64,000 nt of DNA from CAYLXX01 sp964484325 (GTDB lineage Bacteria; Patescibacteriota; Microgenomatia; UBA1406; GWC2-37-13). Location: contig CAZAEE010000006.1 of NCBI GenBank assembly GCA_964484325.1, positions 7,225 through 71,224 of the forward strand, given 5' to 3'. Below, one piece after another: positions 9,232-16,926 of the stretch. Positions within the stretch are counted from its first letter, which is position 1. Each line of letters opens with the position of its first letter. The notes beneath the pieces are model-generated. The model was not told the origin of the DNA. It saw nothing but the letters and a program-made list of their open reading frames with translations, and searched no databases. The translations under genes were made by a program, and so were the position numbers.

Positions 9232-9582
9232 ATGGGTAAGGAAGAACTTCCGAAAAATGTCATACCGCTCAGATCCAACCAAGATAAATTGTTGACACCT
9301 GAAGAAAAATTATTGCATAGTATATTTCCTCCTGAAAGATTGCAGGGATCGCCTCCAACAGAACGTAAGTTAGAACTTGTCAAACCTTCAACCGAAGAAG
9401 AGGTAGCTCAAAACAACGCCAATCAATACCTTTTAAAGGCACTGTTGAGGATTTCTCCAGAGCAACGTCAACTTCATATACTTTTTGCTCAGGGACTATC
9501 AGTTGATGAGATCGCCAAGACCATGGGTAAAACAATTGACGAACTAGAAACATTACTCAATATTCTACCTGATGAAGATTAA
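9232..9582 (+). CDS. small soluble protein with sigma-region-4-like helix-turn-helix
   Basis: A 116-residue protein. The N-terminal 60 residues are charged and probably flexible. From about residue 64 to the end a helical stretch (ISPEQRQLHILFAQGLSVDE and on) resembles the helix-turn-helix of sigma-factor region 4 or a LuxR-type domain, including a 'G-x-S-x-x-E-I-A' turn. There is no other domain. It could bind DNA or core RNA polymerase as a small regulator, but the match is short and by eye. It has its own promoter and is followed by a strong hairpin, so it is a one-gene unit. Confidence 0.6.
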   Translation: MGKEELPKNVIPLRSNQDKLLTPEEKLLHSIFPPERLQGSPPTERKLELVKPSTEEEVAQNNANQYLLKALLRISPEQRQLHILFAQGLSVDEIAKTMGKTIDELETLLNILPDED

Positions 9583-9618
9583 TTCTGTGAACCCAGACTC
9601 CCTAGGGTGAAACTCTTT

Positions 9619-9646
9619 GATAAAAAGTCTCATAAGACTTTTTATC
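9619..9646. terminator. bidirectional hairpin terminator
   Basis: A perfect 12-bp inverted repeat, GATAAAAAGTCT and its complement, around a 4-base loop CATA. The stem carries A and T runs on both strands, so it can act in either direction. It closes the small HTH-like gene. Confidence 0.6.
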
Positions 9647-9720
9647 AATCTCGGGAATCTTGGATTTACCTATTATAACGGAAAATTAAATCAAGTATAG
9701 ATCAATGATATACTCTATCT

Positions 9721-10494
9721 ATGAATAATCAACAAAGAAGAGCAAAAGTCTTTAACGAAGATGCAGATTTATATGAAAAAATACGACCAGGTTATCCAAA
9801 AGAAGTATTTACTGACTTACAGAATTACACTAATCTTAACTCAAATTCAAATATCCTTGAGATTGGTTGTGGCACTGGACAGGCGACACATGATCTTTTA
9901 ATGATTAGTAATCATATAACATGTGTAGAACCTGGAAAAGATCTTTTACAAATTGCCAGAAGAAAATTTCCTGAACTTTCTTTTATAAATTCAAAATTTG
10001 AAGATCTTAAGACAAATAAATTATTCGATGTAATCTTTGCTGCAACTTCTTGGCATTGGGTAGATCCCCATGTTGGATATGAAAAGGCATATAAACTTTT
10101 ACAAAACACCGGTTATTTAGCTATACTGCGCAATTACCATTTAGAAACAGATCCCAAAGCATTTCACATGCAAACCCGTAATATTTACAATAAATACTCA
10201 AATAGAACTGTTGTTGATCTGAGCTCTCGTAAAATGATTGAAGAACAAGCAAACTCAATAGAAAATGAGTACTTTCATATAATCAAACAAACTGAACACT
10301 CATGGCAACAAACTTATACCATTAACGAATATATTGCCTTAAGAAACACGTATTCTGATCATAGATTGATGAAAGAATCTGAACGGCAAAAATTTGAACA
10401 AGAGTTAAAAGAAGTTGCAAATAAAGAATTTAAAGGTTTAGTTACAAAAAACTATATTGCTGTTCTTTTTATTGCTGATAAAAAACCAAGCTGA
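9721..10494 (+). CDS. class I SAM-dependent methyltransferase
   Basis: A 257-residue cytosolic protein. Residues 45-54 (ILEIGCGTGQ) form the glycine-rich SAM-binding motif I of Rossmann-type methyltransferases; an acidic position follows beta-2 (CVEPG near 68-72) and the post-IV region has ATSWHWVDP. The overall shape matches the UbiE/Methyltransf_11 group, which methylates small molecules, but the substrate is unknown. TATACT at 9709-9714 precedes the ATG by 6 bases. It stands alone between a terminator and a tRNA gene, surrounded by secreted-protein genes with which it shows no obvious link. Confidence 0.85.
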   Translation: MNNQQRRAKVFNEDADLYEKIRPGYPKEVFTDLQNYTNLNSNSNILEIGCGTGQATHDLLMISNHITCVEPGKDLLQIARRKFPELSFINSKFEDLKTNKLFDVIFAATSWHWVDPHVGYEKAYKLLQNTGYLAILRNYHLETDPKAFHMQTRNIYNKYSNRTVVDLSSRKMIEEQANSIENEYFHIIKQTEHSWQQTYTINEYIALRNTYSDHRLMKESERQKFEQELKEVANKEFKGLVTKNYIAVLFIADKKPS

Positions 10495-10518
10495 ACATAA
10501 TATACTATAGGACTTATG

Positions 10519-10591
10519 TGAGCTCGGTGGGACTCGAACCCACAACCAACTCCTTAAGAGGGAGCTGCTCTACCAATTGAGCTACGAACCC
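10519..10591 (-). tRNA. tRNA-Lys (anticodon CTT)
   Basis: A 73-base cloverleaf on the minus strand. The acceptor stem GGGTTCG pairs with CGAGCTC (with G-T pairs), the anticodon loop CTCTTAA gives CTT, and the T-arm has GGTTCGAGTCC. The discriminator is A and CCA is not encoded. Confidence 0.93.
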
Positions 10592-10616
10592 GATACATTA
10601 TTATACCATTCTAACC

Positions 10617-12353
10617 TCAAGGGGTTGGTGTCGGAGTTGGATTATTAGGCAGTGAGCCGTCGCAGTAGCGCTCAAGATTGGGAACAGGTACTGATTGACC
10701 ATATTCAGCTTTTACCTTGTTAAAATCATTGATATCTACCGCCCCATTACACTCAATATCGGCACAGGGCACAGTTGGCGTCGGAAACGGTGGCTGAATA
10801 ATTGATGAGCAAGCTTGGCCAAACTGAGCCTTAACTAGATTATAATCTTGAATTGTTATAACTCCATTTCGATTAATATCAGCTCTGTTACGAGTATACG
10901 TTGGTGTCGGGGTGAATATTGGCGTCACTGAAGGTGGCGGCGGGCGCGTCGGAGTAGGAGTCGGAGTACTCACACCAGGTAATGGTATAGCACCTTGTGT
11001 GTAATAGTTACCGACATTAAGCCGAATATAACCACCATCGTCATCAGCATATGGTGGAGTTAATACTGCTGCAACCCCCATTGGATTGTTTGTCGGACCT
11101 GGTACTGGTGTTAAATTACCCAGTCCATCTGATCGATAATCCCAGTAATGAGTCTGACTACCTACCCCTGCGCCCCACATGATGGCCATCAGTCCAACAT
11201 TAGCCCATTCTTGGATATGTTGCCTCCCATTGGTTGAGTTAAGAAAATACTCAGTTCTGTTATCTTGGTAGTGCCCATTGGTATTGTTTTCAGTTGTGTA
11301 TACCCGGTTGCCGTTTGGCACCTGCCACATGATGGCTCGTTTCTGAGTACCGTTGATAATGGTACCTAACCACCCTCGAAAAGTACTAAACTTAGGCTCT
11401 CGACTGTCGTCATTCCACCAATACCGGTTACTTCCTTGAGTTAATAGGTAATACGAAGCATCGCGATCTAAAGGATCCATGGCTACCAAGTTCCAACCCG
11501 CACCAAACGTATTAAAGTATGTTACTACCCGATTAGCCTCATCAGTCGCGTTACAGTACCCGTCTCGTAAACAAAGTGTCATATCAACACCGGTGCCCCA
11601 CATGGATATAGTTAAGGCTAAAGTTGTATTAGGCGCATATAAATCTCTTAAATGGGCTAGTCCTTCATGAAACCCCCGGTAATTATTTTCTATAAGAGGA
11701 CTTTGAAACTCGGGCATGCCGCTTGAGGCGACTGCGGCAGTTTGGGCGACGGCGTTATCACCGCCGTTTGTGTTTTGTTGCATATGTCCCTCGCCATCTG
11801 GTTCAAGGATGACGATCGCATGACGACTCGTGCCACCAATCTGCTGCATCAGGTACTTGAATTCATCATAGTAGGTTCTCATCTTCGTCGTATCGTTAAT
11901 ACTTAATGCTGGATCTTCAGTGTCTGTGGTACAGATTCCATTTGAAGCATTCAACGAGCAGAACCGGTAGAGAGTAAATGCGGGAACCATGCTCGTTGGA
12001 GTCTGATTGATATAGCTTGAGACGTAGTTTGCCCCGTAACCATTAATCCAATCACCAGCCATATACTGGTACCGGTAGTTATACGGCACACCAGCATGCA
12101 TATCCGATAACGTCCCGTTAAAAAGGCCAAAACCGAAAACTCCTGGTAATCCCGGTGGTACCGGTGGCAAAGGAGGCGGAGTTGGCGTAGCAGTTAAAAG
12201 AGCCACTGCCCGTGTTGACTGGTTGTACGACTGATTTTTCTGAAGCGTAAATGTTAAAATAGCTATCGCAAGAACCAATAATAAAAACCCGGCAAGTGCT
12301 AGTGTAGTGGGGCGTTTATTAGGACTCGATTGAGAACTTGAAGAAAGCGGCAT
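10617..12353 (-). CDS. secreted hydrolase-like protein with split dockerin
   Basis: A 578-residue protein. It has a membrane anchor (~17-37), an STRAVALL motif (46-53), a Pro/Thr linker, then a ~400-residue domain. That domain contains VPYNYRYQYMAGDW (89-102) and VILEPDGEGHM (181-191). An acidic EPD after a hydrophobic strand, together with the overall alternation, suggests a TIM-barrel glycoside hydrolase with Glu184 as a possible catalytic residue, but I cannot assign a family. A Pro/Thr linker leads to a dockerin (~490-555) whose two calcium loops (DINRNGVITIQD and DIECNGAVDIND) are separated by a Cys/Pro-rich insert. The tail is again PTPTP. It has its own promoter (12360-12388) and probably acts at the cell surface. 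Confidence 0.72.
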   Translation of the reverse strand: MPLSSSSQSSPNKRPTTLALAGFLLLVLAIAILTFTLQKNQSYNQSTRAVALLTATPTPPPLPPVPPGLPGVFGFGLFNGTLSDMHAGVPYNYRYQYMAGDWINGYGANYVSSYINQTPTSMVPAFTLYRFCSLNASNGICTTDTEDPALSINDTTKMRTYYDEFKYLMQQIGGTSRHAIVILEPDGEGHMQQNTNGGDNAVAQTAAVASSGMPEFQSPLIENNYRGFHEGLAHLRDLYAPNTTLALTISMWGTGVDMTLCLRDGYCNATDEANRVVTYFNTFGAGWNLVAMDPLDRDASYYLLTQGSNRYWWNDDSREPKFSTFRGWLGTIINGTQKRAIMWQVPNGNRVYTTENNTNGHYQDNRTEYFLNSTNGRQHIQEWANVGLMAIMWGAGVGSQTHYWDYRSDGLGNLTPVPGPTNNPMGVAAVLTPPYADDDGGYIRLNVGNYYTQGAIPLPGVSTPTPTPTRPPPPSVTPIFTPTPTYTRNRADINRNGVITIQDYNLVKAQFGQACSSIIQPPFPTPTVPCADIECNGAVDINDFNKVKAEYGQSVPVPNLERYCDGSLPNNPTPTPTP

Positions 12354-12359
12354 ATATAT

Positions 12360-12388
12360 ACGATAAAGTGCCGATAGAGGTTTGTCAA
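12360..12388 (-). promoter_or_regulatory. promoter of orphan hydrolase gene
   Basis: Minus strand: TTGACA (12383-12388), a 17-base spacer, TATCGT (12360-12365), then 6 bases to the ATG at 12353. Confidence 0.78.
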
Positions 12389-12403
12389 GCTAAATTTAGT
12401 ATG

Positions 12404-12475
12404 CGTCCCTAGAGGGAATCGAACCCCCATCACTGGTTCCGAAGACCAGTGCTTTATCCGTTAAGCTATAGGGAC
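12404..12475 (-). tRNA. tRNA-Arg (anticodon TCG)
   Basis: A 72-base cloverleaf on the minus strand. The acceptor stem GTCCCTA pairs with TAGGGAC, the anticodon loop CTTCGGA gives TCG, the variable loop has 4 bases, and the T-arm is GGGGGTTCGATTCCCTC. The discriminator is G and CCA is not encoded. Confidence 0.93.
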
Positions 12476-12514
12476 AGTCCCTCAGTTGTAAGCTTTTTAT
12501 ATTATACTATAGCC

Positions 12515-13060
12515 ATGTTGCAGATTATTTTGTACTTCCTGGCAATTCTGCTTGAAATGACTTTTTTCATTGGTTTTACAATTTATATGATATCTCTGAT
12601 TTACTCAAGCATTAAAGGCTCACCGTACGTGCCTACCAAACGAAAACAGATCGAGCTTATTCTAAAAGAGGCTTATCTTAAAAAAAACCAGTTTCTTATC
12701 GAGATTGGCTCAGGCGACGGTCGTTTTGTCACGGCTGCTGCAAAACTCTATGGCGTGAAAGCGCTCGGTATAGACATTAATCCTGTTCTTACCAAGTTTG
12801 CCCGTTTTAAAACCCGCCTTGCCGGAGTGAAACAGGTCCAGTTTAAAACCGCCAACATGCTGGCCGAAGATCTTTCCAAAGCCGATGTACTCTATATTTT
12901 TCTGATGCCTGATTTAATCCTAAAATTACAGCCACAAATAATGCATCTTAAAAAAAATACCCTGGTCATATCTCATGGTTTCCGTGTACCGTACCTTGAA
13001 AAAAAGAAAGTAAAAACTATCGAAAACAAGCCCTTCCCAACCTATTTTTATAAAAAATAA
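12515..13060 (+). CDS. membrane-anchored SAM-dependent methyltransferase
   Basis: A 181-residue protein. The first ~30 residues form one hydrophobic helix, so the enzyme sits at the inner membrane face. The rest is a compact class I methyltransferase: LIEIGSGDGR (61-70) is the SAM-binding loop, GIDINP marks the acidic end of beta-2, and VLYIFLMPD lies at motif IV. Single-helix enzymes of this shape resemble the FAM173-like lysine methyltransferase group, which is a tentative comparison. The chosen ATG is 6 bases after TATACT (12503-12508); longer readings would start inside the tRNA-Arg gene. It is followed 5 bases later by the next gene, so they are probably co-transcribed. Confidence 0.8.
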   Translation: MLQIILYFLAILLEMTFFIGFTIYMISLIYSSIKGSPYVPTKRKQIELILKEAYLKKNQFLIEIGSGDGRFVTAAAKLYGVKALGIDINPVLTKFARFKTRLAGVKQVQFKTANMLAEDLSKADVLYIFLMPDLILKLQPQIMHLKKNTLVISHGFRVPYLEKKKVKTIENKPFPTYFYKK

Positions 13061-13065
13061 AAAAT

Positions 13066-13416
13066 ATGAGCCACCAATCACCAGAAAACTATCAAACTCT
13101 TTATCAAATTAACATTAAAGAAGATTGTAACTTCAAGGATATCGCATGGTTAGTCTTAAACGCCCGCGCAATTTTCACCAAGCAATCGTTGCTTTTTGAA
13201 GGTCGGCTTGAGGATTTAAAAAAATGTAGTACCACTTGCAATCCGGTTCTCGATGAGGAATTTGGTTTACAACTTAAGTGGGACTGGAACCATAATTCAG
13301 ACAATGTTTCAATTATCCCAGCTGGCACTGTTTTATCTTTTCAATCAGATAAATCTCCTCCTGCAAAAGTTGTTGAAGCCTTTCAAATTGTGCTAAAACA
13401 TAAGTTCAATTATTGA
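13066..13416 (+). CDS. small soluble protein, unknown function
   Basis: A 116-residue soluble protein with mixed alpha/beta character and three Cys residues (two in the CSTTC stretch near residues 54-58). No motif is recognised. It starts 5 bases after the methyltransferase, so it is likely its operon partner. Its TGA stop lies inside the TTGACA box of the next gene. Confidence 0.62.
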   Translation: MSHQSPENYQTLYQINIKEDCNFKDIAWLVLNARAIFTKQSLLFEGRLEDLKKCSTTCNPVLDEEFGLQLKWDWNHNSDNVSIIPAGTVLSFQSDKSPPAKVVEAFQIVLKHKFNY

Positions 13417-13441
13417 CAAGTCTGCGGATTTTACCTATAGT
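13413..13441 (+). promoter_or_regulatory. promoter of lysozyme-fold gene
   Basis: TTGACA (13413-13418) overlaps the upstream stop codon. A 17-base spacer and TATAGT (13436-13441) follow, then 6 bases to the ATG. Confidence 0.82.
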
Positions 13442-13447
13442 GTATAT

Positions 13448-14038
13448 ATGCGTACGAAAGTCGTCCTTTTCGGTATTCCTTTTTTGATCCTCGTCTTTTT
13501 GAATATTCTTCTGGCAAGCAAACTTCTTCTTAAGCAACATATGCTCTTTCAAACGAAGCAGATTTTTAACGAGATCGAACAGGGGGGCTATATCGCCAAA
13601 GCGTTTCCGTCATCACCTCTTGTTTTGGGTACTTATGATTCAAAAATCGAGAAAGTAGATGGTCGGGCAGCCAATCTGAAAAATTTTTTTCGTAAGTATA
13701 ACTCACCTCTTTATGACTTTGCCGATAAAATCGTTGAAATTTCCGATACCTACGGCTTCGATTACCGGCTATTACCGGCAATTGCTATGCAGGAGTCAAA
13801 TTTATGCTTGAAAATCCCGGATAACTCTTTCAATTGTTGGGGGTGGGGGATCTATGGCGACAACGTCACTCGGTTTAGCTCATACAACGAAGCAATCGAA
13901 CAAGTCAGCCAAGGGATAAAAGAAAACTATTTAGACAAAGGACTCGTGACAGCCAGTCAGATCATGAAAGTTTACACGCCCTCATCAAATGGCAGCTGGG
14001 CTCACGGAGTCAACGTCTTTCTTCAAGCGCTTGAGTAA
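13448..14038 (+). CDS. membrane-anchored lysozyme-fold (lytic transglycosylase-like) protein
   Basis: A 196-residue protein with an N-terminal membrane helix (~5-28). The exported part contains YGFDYRLLPAIAMQESNL near 102-119, where Glu116 sits where the catalytic Glu of soluble lytic transglycosylases and glucosaminidases lies, followed by NCWGWGIYG, a signature of the lysozyme-fold glucosaminidase group. It probably cuts peptidoglycan glycan strands outside the membrane. A second copy of the same fold is at 16095-16655 with a cleavable signal peptide instead of an anchor. It is convergent with the gene at 14040, one base apart. Confidence 0.8.
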   Translation: MRTKVVLFGIPFLILVFLNILLASKLLLKQHMLFQTKQIFNEIEQGGYIAKAFPSSPLVLGTYDSKIEKVDGRAANLKNFFRKYNSPLYDFADKIVEISDTYGFDYRLLPAIAMQESNLCLKIPDNSFNCWGWGIYGDNVTRFSSYNEAIEQVSQGIKENYLDKGLVTASQIMKVYTPSSNGSWAHGVNVFLQALE

Positions 14039-14039
14039 C

Positions 14040-14591
14040 TTAAAACTCTAAAAAGGGGAGTGAGTCAATAATGACTGGATCTTTTCCTGGCCGGTCAATG
14101 TGAATATATGACCCTTCCTGAAGAAGTAATTTAGTACTCTCATGGCCGATGCTAAACGCATGGGGGATCACCTCGCTAGCGTGCAAATGAGGATCTATCT
14201 GTTGAGCTAAGCATTCCAACTGACTATACGTGTAAACATCAACAAGCAATGAATCACAGTAATCTTTGTCTGATGCGTGCATTTCAGCTCGTTTAATCAA
14301 CGGTCTAAAATCATTTAAAGTAAATTTCTTAATAGTGTTATATAGTTCTTCCTCTTTCTGAACAGAGTAAGCCTGGGCACCTTCTTCATTTAAGTGAGAC
14401 ATTAGCCTATAAGCAAGGGAAAAATACCCTCTGCTCAGAGTCTGGGGAGGGATATCAAAATCAGCGGCTAACTGAAAAAACTCTTGCAGTTGTTGTTTCT
14501 CAAGATGCGACTCGACACCGTACATAAACTCCCTGTTGTGTTTGTGATGCATTTTAGGGAGATGTTCTCGGACAGACTCGGTGATGTTCAT
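14040..14591 (-). CDS. soluble protein, unknown function
   Basis: A 183-residue, mostly helical soluble protein rich in His, Glu and Leu, with no signal peptide or membrane segment. I recognise no family. It is the last gene of the minus-strand run lysozyme-fold protein, trigger factor, 204-residue protein, this gene, with a gap of only 5 bases from the previous stop. The context suggests an envelope or protein-export job, but that is weak. Confidence 0.62.
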   Translation of the reverse strand: MNITESVREHLPKMHHKHNREFMYGVESHLEKQQLQEFFQLAADFDIPPQTLSRGYFSLAYRLMSHLNEEGAQAYSVQKEEELYNTIKKFTLNDFRPLIKRAEMHASDKDYCDSLLVDVYTYSQLECLAQQIDPHLHASEVIPHAFSIGHESTKLLLQEGSYIHIDRPGKDPVIIDSLPFLEF

Positions 14592-14596
14592 AAAAA

Positions 14597-15211
14597 TTAC
14601 TGCACGGAGCGTGCGTTGGAAAGCTCTTGGGATAGGGAATACTGAGTACCCTTTTTCTTAGATAAAGCAGCAAATAATGACCCGCGTTTTTTCTTTTTTG
14701 ACTGCATGGCTTCAAGCCATGTGTTTGACTCGCTAATCTTCGCTTTCAAAGTGCGAAGAAGTGACAAGACAACCTCCAGGAAACGGATGTGGTAAATACC
14801 TGGTTTTTCAGGTAACTCCTGAATCGTCAGATTTTCGATATCTTTCACTTCATCAATCAAGGTTTTGTGCGCGTCTTTGATAAGCTTAATCTCGCGTCTA
14901 ATTTGTTCAGTTAGTTCTTTTATTGTGTGGATTTCCTCACTTTCACGCTTGTCAAAGAGCGTTTTATACTCATTGTGGTGAAACGGGATCTGAGGTTTGG
15001 CTTCGGCTGTCTCTTCATGATCAGTGTGTTCGGATTTGTTAAAACCAAAAAACGGTTCAAACATATCAGTCGCTACGCCAGCACCAATCCCTTTTATAGC
15101 GTCAAAGCCGCCGCGCATGGTGGTTGAACCCAGTTCTTGGAACGATTCTAACGGGTTTTTTTGAAGGGGGAGCGATGACTTTTTCGTGCCTACAGCACCT
15201 TTGGAATTCAT
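14597..15211 (-). CDS. Microgenomates-type protein of unknown function (DUF5660-like)
   Basis: A 204-residue soluble protein. The N-terminus is Gly/Ser/Pro-rich (NPLESFQELGSTTMRGG); an amphipathic FDAIKGIGAGVATDMF stretch follows, then a long charged helix likely to form a coiled coil (~75-150), and a basic tail with KKKKRG. From memory this layout resembles a family of unknown function common in Microgenomates genomes (DUF5660); I could not check it. It lies 12 bases downstream of trigger factor in the same operon, which hints at a role near the ribosome or nascent chain. Confidence 0.6.
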   Translation of the reverse strand: MNSKGAVGTKKSSLPLQKNPLESFQELGSTTMRGGFDAIKGIGAGVATDMFEPFFGFNKSEHTDHEETAEAKPQIPFHHNEYKTLFDKRESEEIHTIKELTEQIRREIKLIKDAHKTLIDEVKDIENLTIQELPEKPGIYHIRFLEVVLSLLRTLKAKISESNTWLEAMQSKKKKRGSLFAALSKKKGTQYSLSQELSNARSVQ

Positions 15212-15223
15212 ATCTCTATTATA

Positions 15224-16093
15224 CTACAGGCCTATTAAATAATCAAGCGTCTTCTGCTTCCTTAAAACGCTTGCATACAGGTAGGCGTTGGCCTGGGCAG
15301 CCTGCCGTTCTTTCTCGTCTTGTATTGTTGAAAAAAGTTTATCAATATCAGCTTGTTCAACTTTTATCCCCGCCTGGTCAGCAATCTCAGCCAGAATAAA
15401 CTCAAGCTTGTACGTATCTTCAATCTCTCGTTTGAAGCGTGCTTTGAGCTCGTCCATGGTTAGATTTTTTGACTTCAGATACGACTCGGTCGTGAGGCCG
15501 ATCTTCTGAACATCGTCAACCAGCTGGCTCAATCGTCGGTTCAGCTCTTCCTCAATAATAAGATCGGAAACCTCAATGCCTGTTTCCTTAATCAGAGCTT
15601 CCAAAACCTGATTTAGTAGCTTCTGTTTATCTTCGTTCTTAGCTTCTTCAGAAGGCTCCTTGTCTTTGCCGGGAATCCAGATGTCGGTTTTCTTGGCATC
15701 CGCCTTGACTTTGGCGATGATTTCCTTATGGTTTTTGACGTCTACAGCGGGTTTTAAGGCCACGTGGATCTTAAACTCCCAGTCTTCCCCCTCTTTGGCT
15801 TGTGTGAGCTCAATTTTCGGTGAAATAATCGGCTGCAAGCTCTCTTTTTTAACTATTTCCTCATAGAGGCGGGGAAGCAAGGTTTTCAGCATCTCAGAGT
15901 AGATAGCATCGCTTTTGAGATGTTTCTGAGCCATGTCTTTGGGAGCTTTGCCTTTACGGAAACCTTTTAGTTCAAGCTGACCGTGTAGCTTTTCAAAAGC
16001 TTTGGCAGACTCAGCTATGATATCTTCCTTAGGCACAGTGACTGTAATCTCAACGGTGTTTTTAGGCAGGTGCTTGAGGCTGTGTGAGGTCAT
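15224..16093 (-). CDS. tig: trigger factor lacking the PPIase domain
   Basis: Trigger factor is the ribosome-bound chaperone at the polypeptide exit. The N-terminal ribosome-binding domain is clear, with its signature loop GFRKGKAP at residues 44-51. The C-terminal helical chaperone arm follows from about 150 to 289 (IEVSDLIIEEELNRRLSQLV and on). The FKBP-type prolyl isomerase domain that normally lies between them (roughly 100 residues) is absent and replaced by a short charged linker with WIPGKDKE, giving 289 residues rather than about 430. It starts 1 base after the stop of the lysozyme-fold gene and is co-transcribed from the promoter at 16715-16743. Confidence 0.92.
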   Translation of the reverse strand: MTSHSLKHLPKNTVEITVTVPKEDIIAESAKAFEKLHGQLELKGFRKGKAPKDMAQKHLKSDAIYSEMLKTLLPRLYEEIVKKESLQPIISPKIELTQAKEGEDWEFKIHVALKPAVDVKNHKEIIAKVKADAKKTDIWIPGKDKEPSEEAKNEDKQKLLNQVLEALIKETGIEVSDLIIEEELNRRLSQLVDDVQKIGLTTESYLKSKNLTMDELKARFKREIEDTYKLEFILAEIADQAGIKVEQADIDKLFSTIQDEKERQAAQANAYLYASVLRKQKTLDYLIGL

Positions 16094-16094
16094 T

Positions 16095-16655
16095 TTACAA
16101 TTCTACACCATTTTGTTTAAATAACAATTTGGTTTTGTCTTCCTCAGCCCTAAACTGACTGATAAAAAAATTCACGCGCACAGCCCAGGTTGGGCTTTCT
16201 GAATACATAGGAGCAATACCCTCAATTCCCAGCGCACCGCGATTTAAATAGTTCTCACGAAGACCCTTAGCCACCGTAAAGGTAGCCTGATCCCAGGACT
16301 TAAAGTAAATAAAGCCACGACCCCAACCATAGGGATTATACGTACCCGGTAAAACAGCTTTTCCAAAAGTAGACTCAAGTCCAGCAATAGATGGCAACCA
16401 GTAACAGTCCAGGCTATAGGTGGTACAGGCGTCGATAAAAGCATCAACTGAGACGCTCATTGGAGAGCCATAGCGGGTAAGCACGTTTTTAATCACGCGC
16501 TTCTGGATACCCAAGGCAAGGGGGTTTTTTGTAGGATCGCTTGAGACCGGTTGGACCAGGCGAGCAGACAGCCCAGCTACTTCGTCAGCACGGACCACCC
16601 CTGGTGTAACACCGATAATCAAGGCAAAAATCAGAGAAAACATTATTTTTTTCAT
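16095..16655 (-). CDS. secreted lysozyme-fold (lytic transglycosylase-like) protein
   Basis: A 186-residue protein with a classical signal peptide (residues 1-23, ending VRA before DE). Residues ~84-110 hold YWLPSIAGLESTFGK with candidate catalytic Glu94, then YNPYGWGRG, the same arrangement as in the anchored paralogue at 13448. It is likely to cleave peptidoglycan outside the cell. It is the first gene of the trigger factor operon and, unusually for this window, has a ~60-base leader that contains a terminator-like hairpin right before the start codon. Confidence 0.8.
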   Translation of the reverse strand: MKKIMFSLIFALIIGVTPGVVRADEVAGLSARLVQPVSSDPTKNPLALGIQKRVIKNVLTRYGSPMSVSVDAFIDACTTYSLDCYWLPSIAGLESTFGKAVLPGTYNPYGWGRGFIYFKSWDQATFTVAKGLRENYLNRGALGIEGIAPMYSESPTWAVRVNFFISQFRAEEDKTKLLFKQNGVEL

Positions 16656-16664
16656 ATAAAAAAA

Positions 16665-16705
16665 ATCCTAAAGCTCTTCCAACTTGCGTGAAAAAACCTT
16701 AGGAT
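16665..16705 (-). promoter_or_regulatory. leader hairpin with T-run, possible attenuator
   Basis: On the minus strand ATCCTAAGG (16705-16697) can pair with CTTTAGGAT (16673-16665), 9 bp with one G-U, and seven T follow directly, ending 3 bases before the ATG. It has the form of an intrinsic terminator, but between promoter and gene. It could let transcription of the lysozyme-tig operon be switched off early. Confidence 0.5.
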
Positions 16706-16714
16706 CTGAATGAC

Positions 16715-16743
16715 ATTATAGCATCATATCTCCCCCTTGTCAA
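16715..16743 (-). promoter_or_regulatory. consensus promoter of lysozyme-tig operon
   Basis: Minus strand TTGACA (16738-16743), a 17-base spacer and TATAAT (16715-16720), a perfect sigma-70-type promoter, 59 bases upstream of the ATG at 16655. Confidence 0.85.
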
Positions 16744-16797
16744 GGGGTAAAACCATAGTCCTTATAGTATGAGGTGTGTGTAGTAGATATGCGTCAA

Positions 16798-16866
16798 TTG
16801 AGCCTGATACGTATCTGGAAACTGAGATTAGCTAGGCACGAATCGTGGCCAGATAGCTCAATCAGG
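16798..16866 (+). promoter_or_regulatory. structured 5' leader with mutually exclusive helices
   Basis: Upstream of the metallopeptidase gene. A central 7-bp helix, TATCTGG (16812-16818) with CCAGATA (16849-16855), encloses a small CACG/CGTG hairpin (16837-16847). The base of this helix can be extended in two ways that exclude each other: TTGAGC (16798-16803) with GCTCAA (16856-16861), or CCTGAT (16803-16808) with ATCAGG (16861-16866). TATAGT at 16763-16768 could start the transcript. The gene then has a Shine-Dalgarno-like AAAAGG before its ATG. The form is riboswitch-like; no known class is recognised. Confidence 0.45.
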
Positions 16867-16926
16867 AAAAATTAGTCTCTTGATTTTTAGACGAAATTGG
16901 CGTTAAATAAGGTAAAAAGGATACAT

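Noticed and set aside
12449..12514. Earlier start for the membrane-anchored methyltransferase
   Set aside because: The extension runs through the tRNA-Arg gene; the ATG at 12515 has a -10 box 6 bases upstream.
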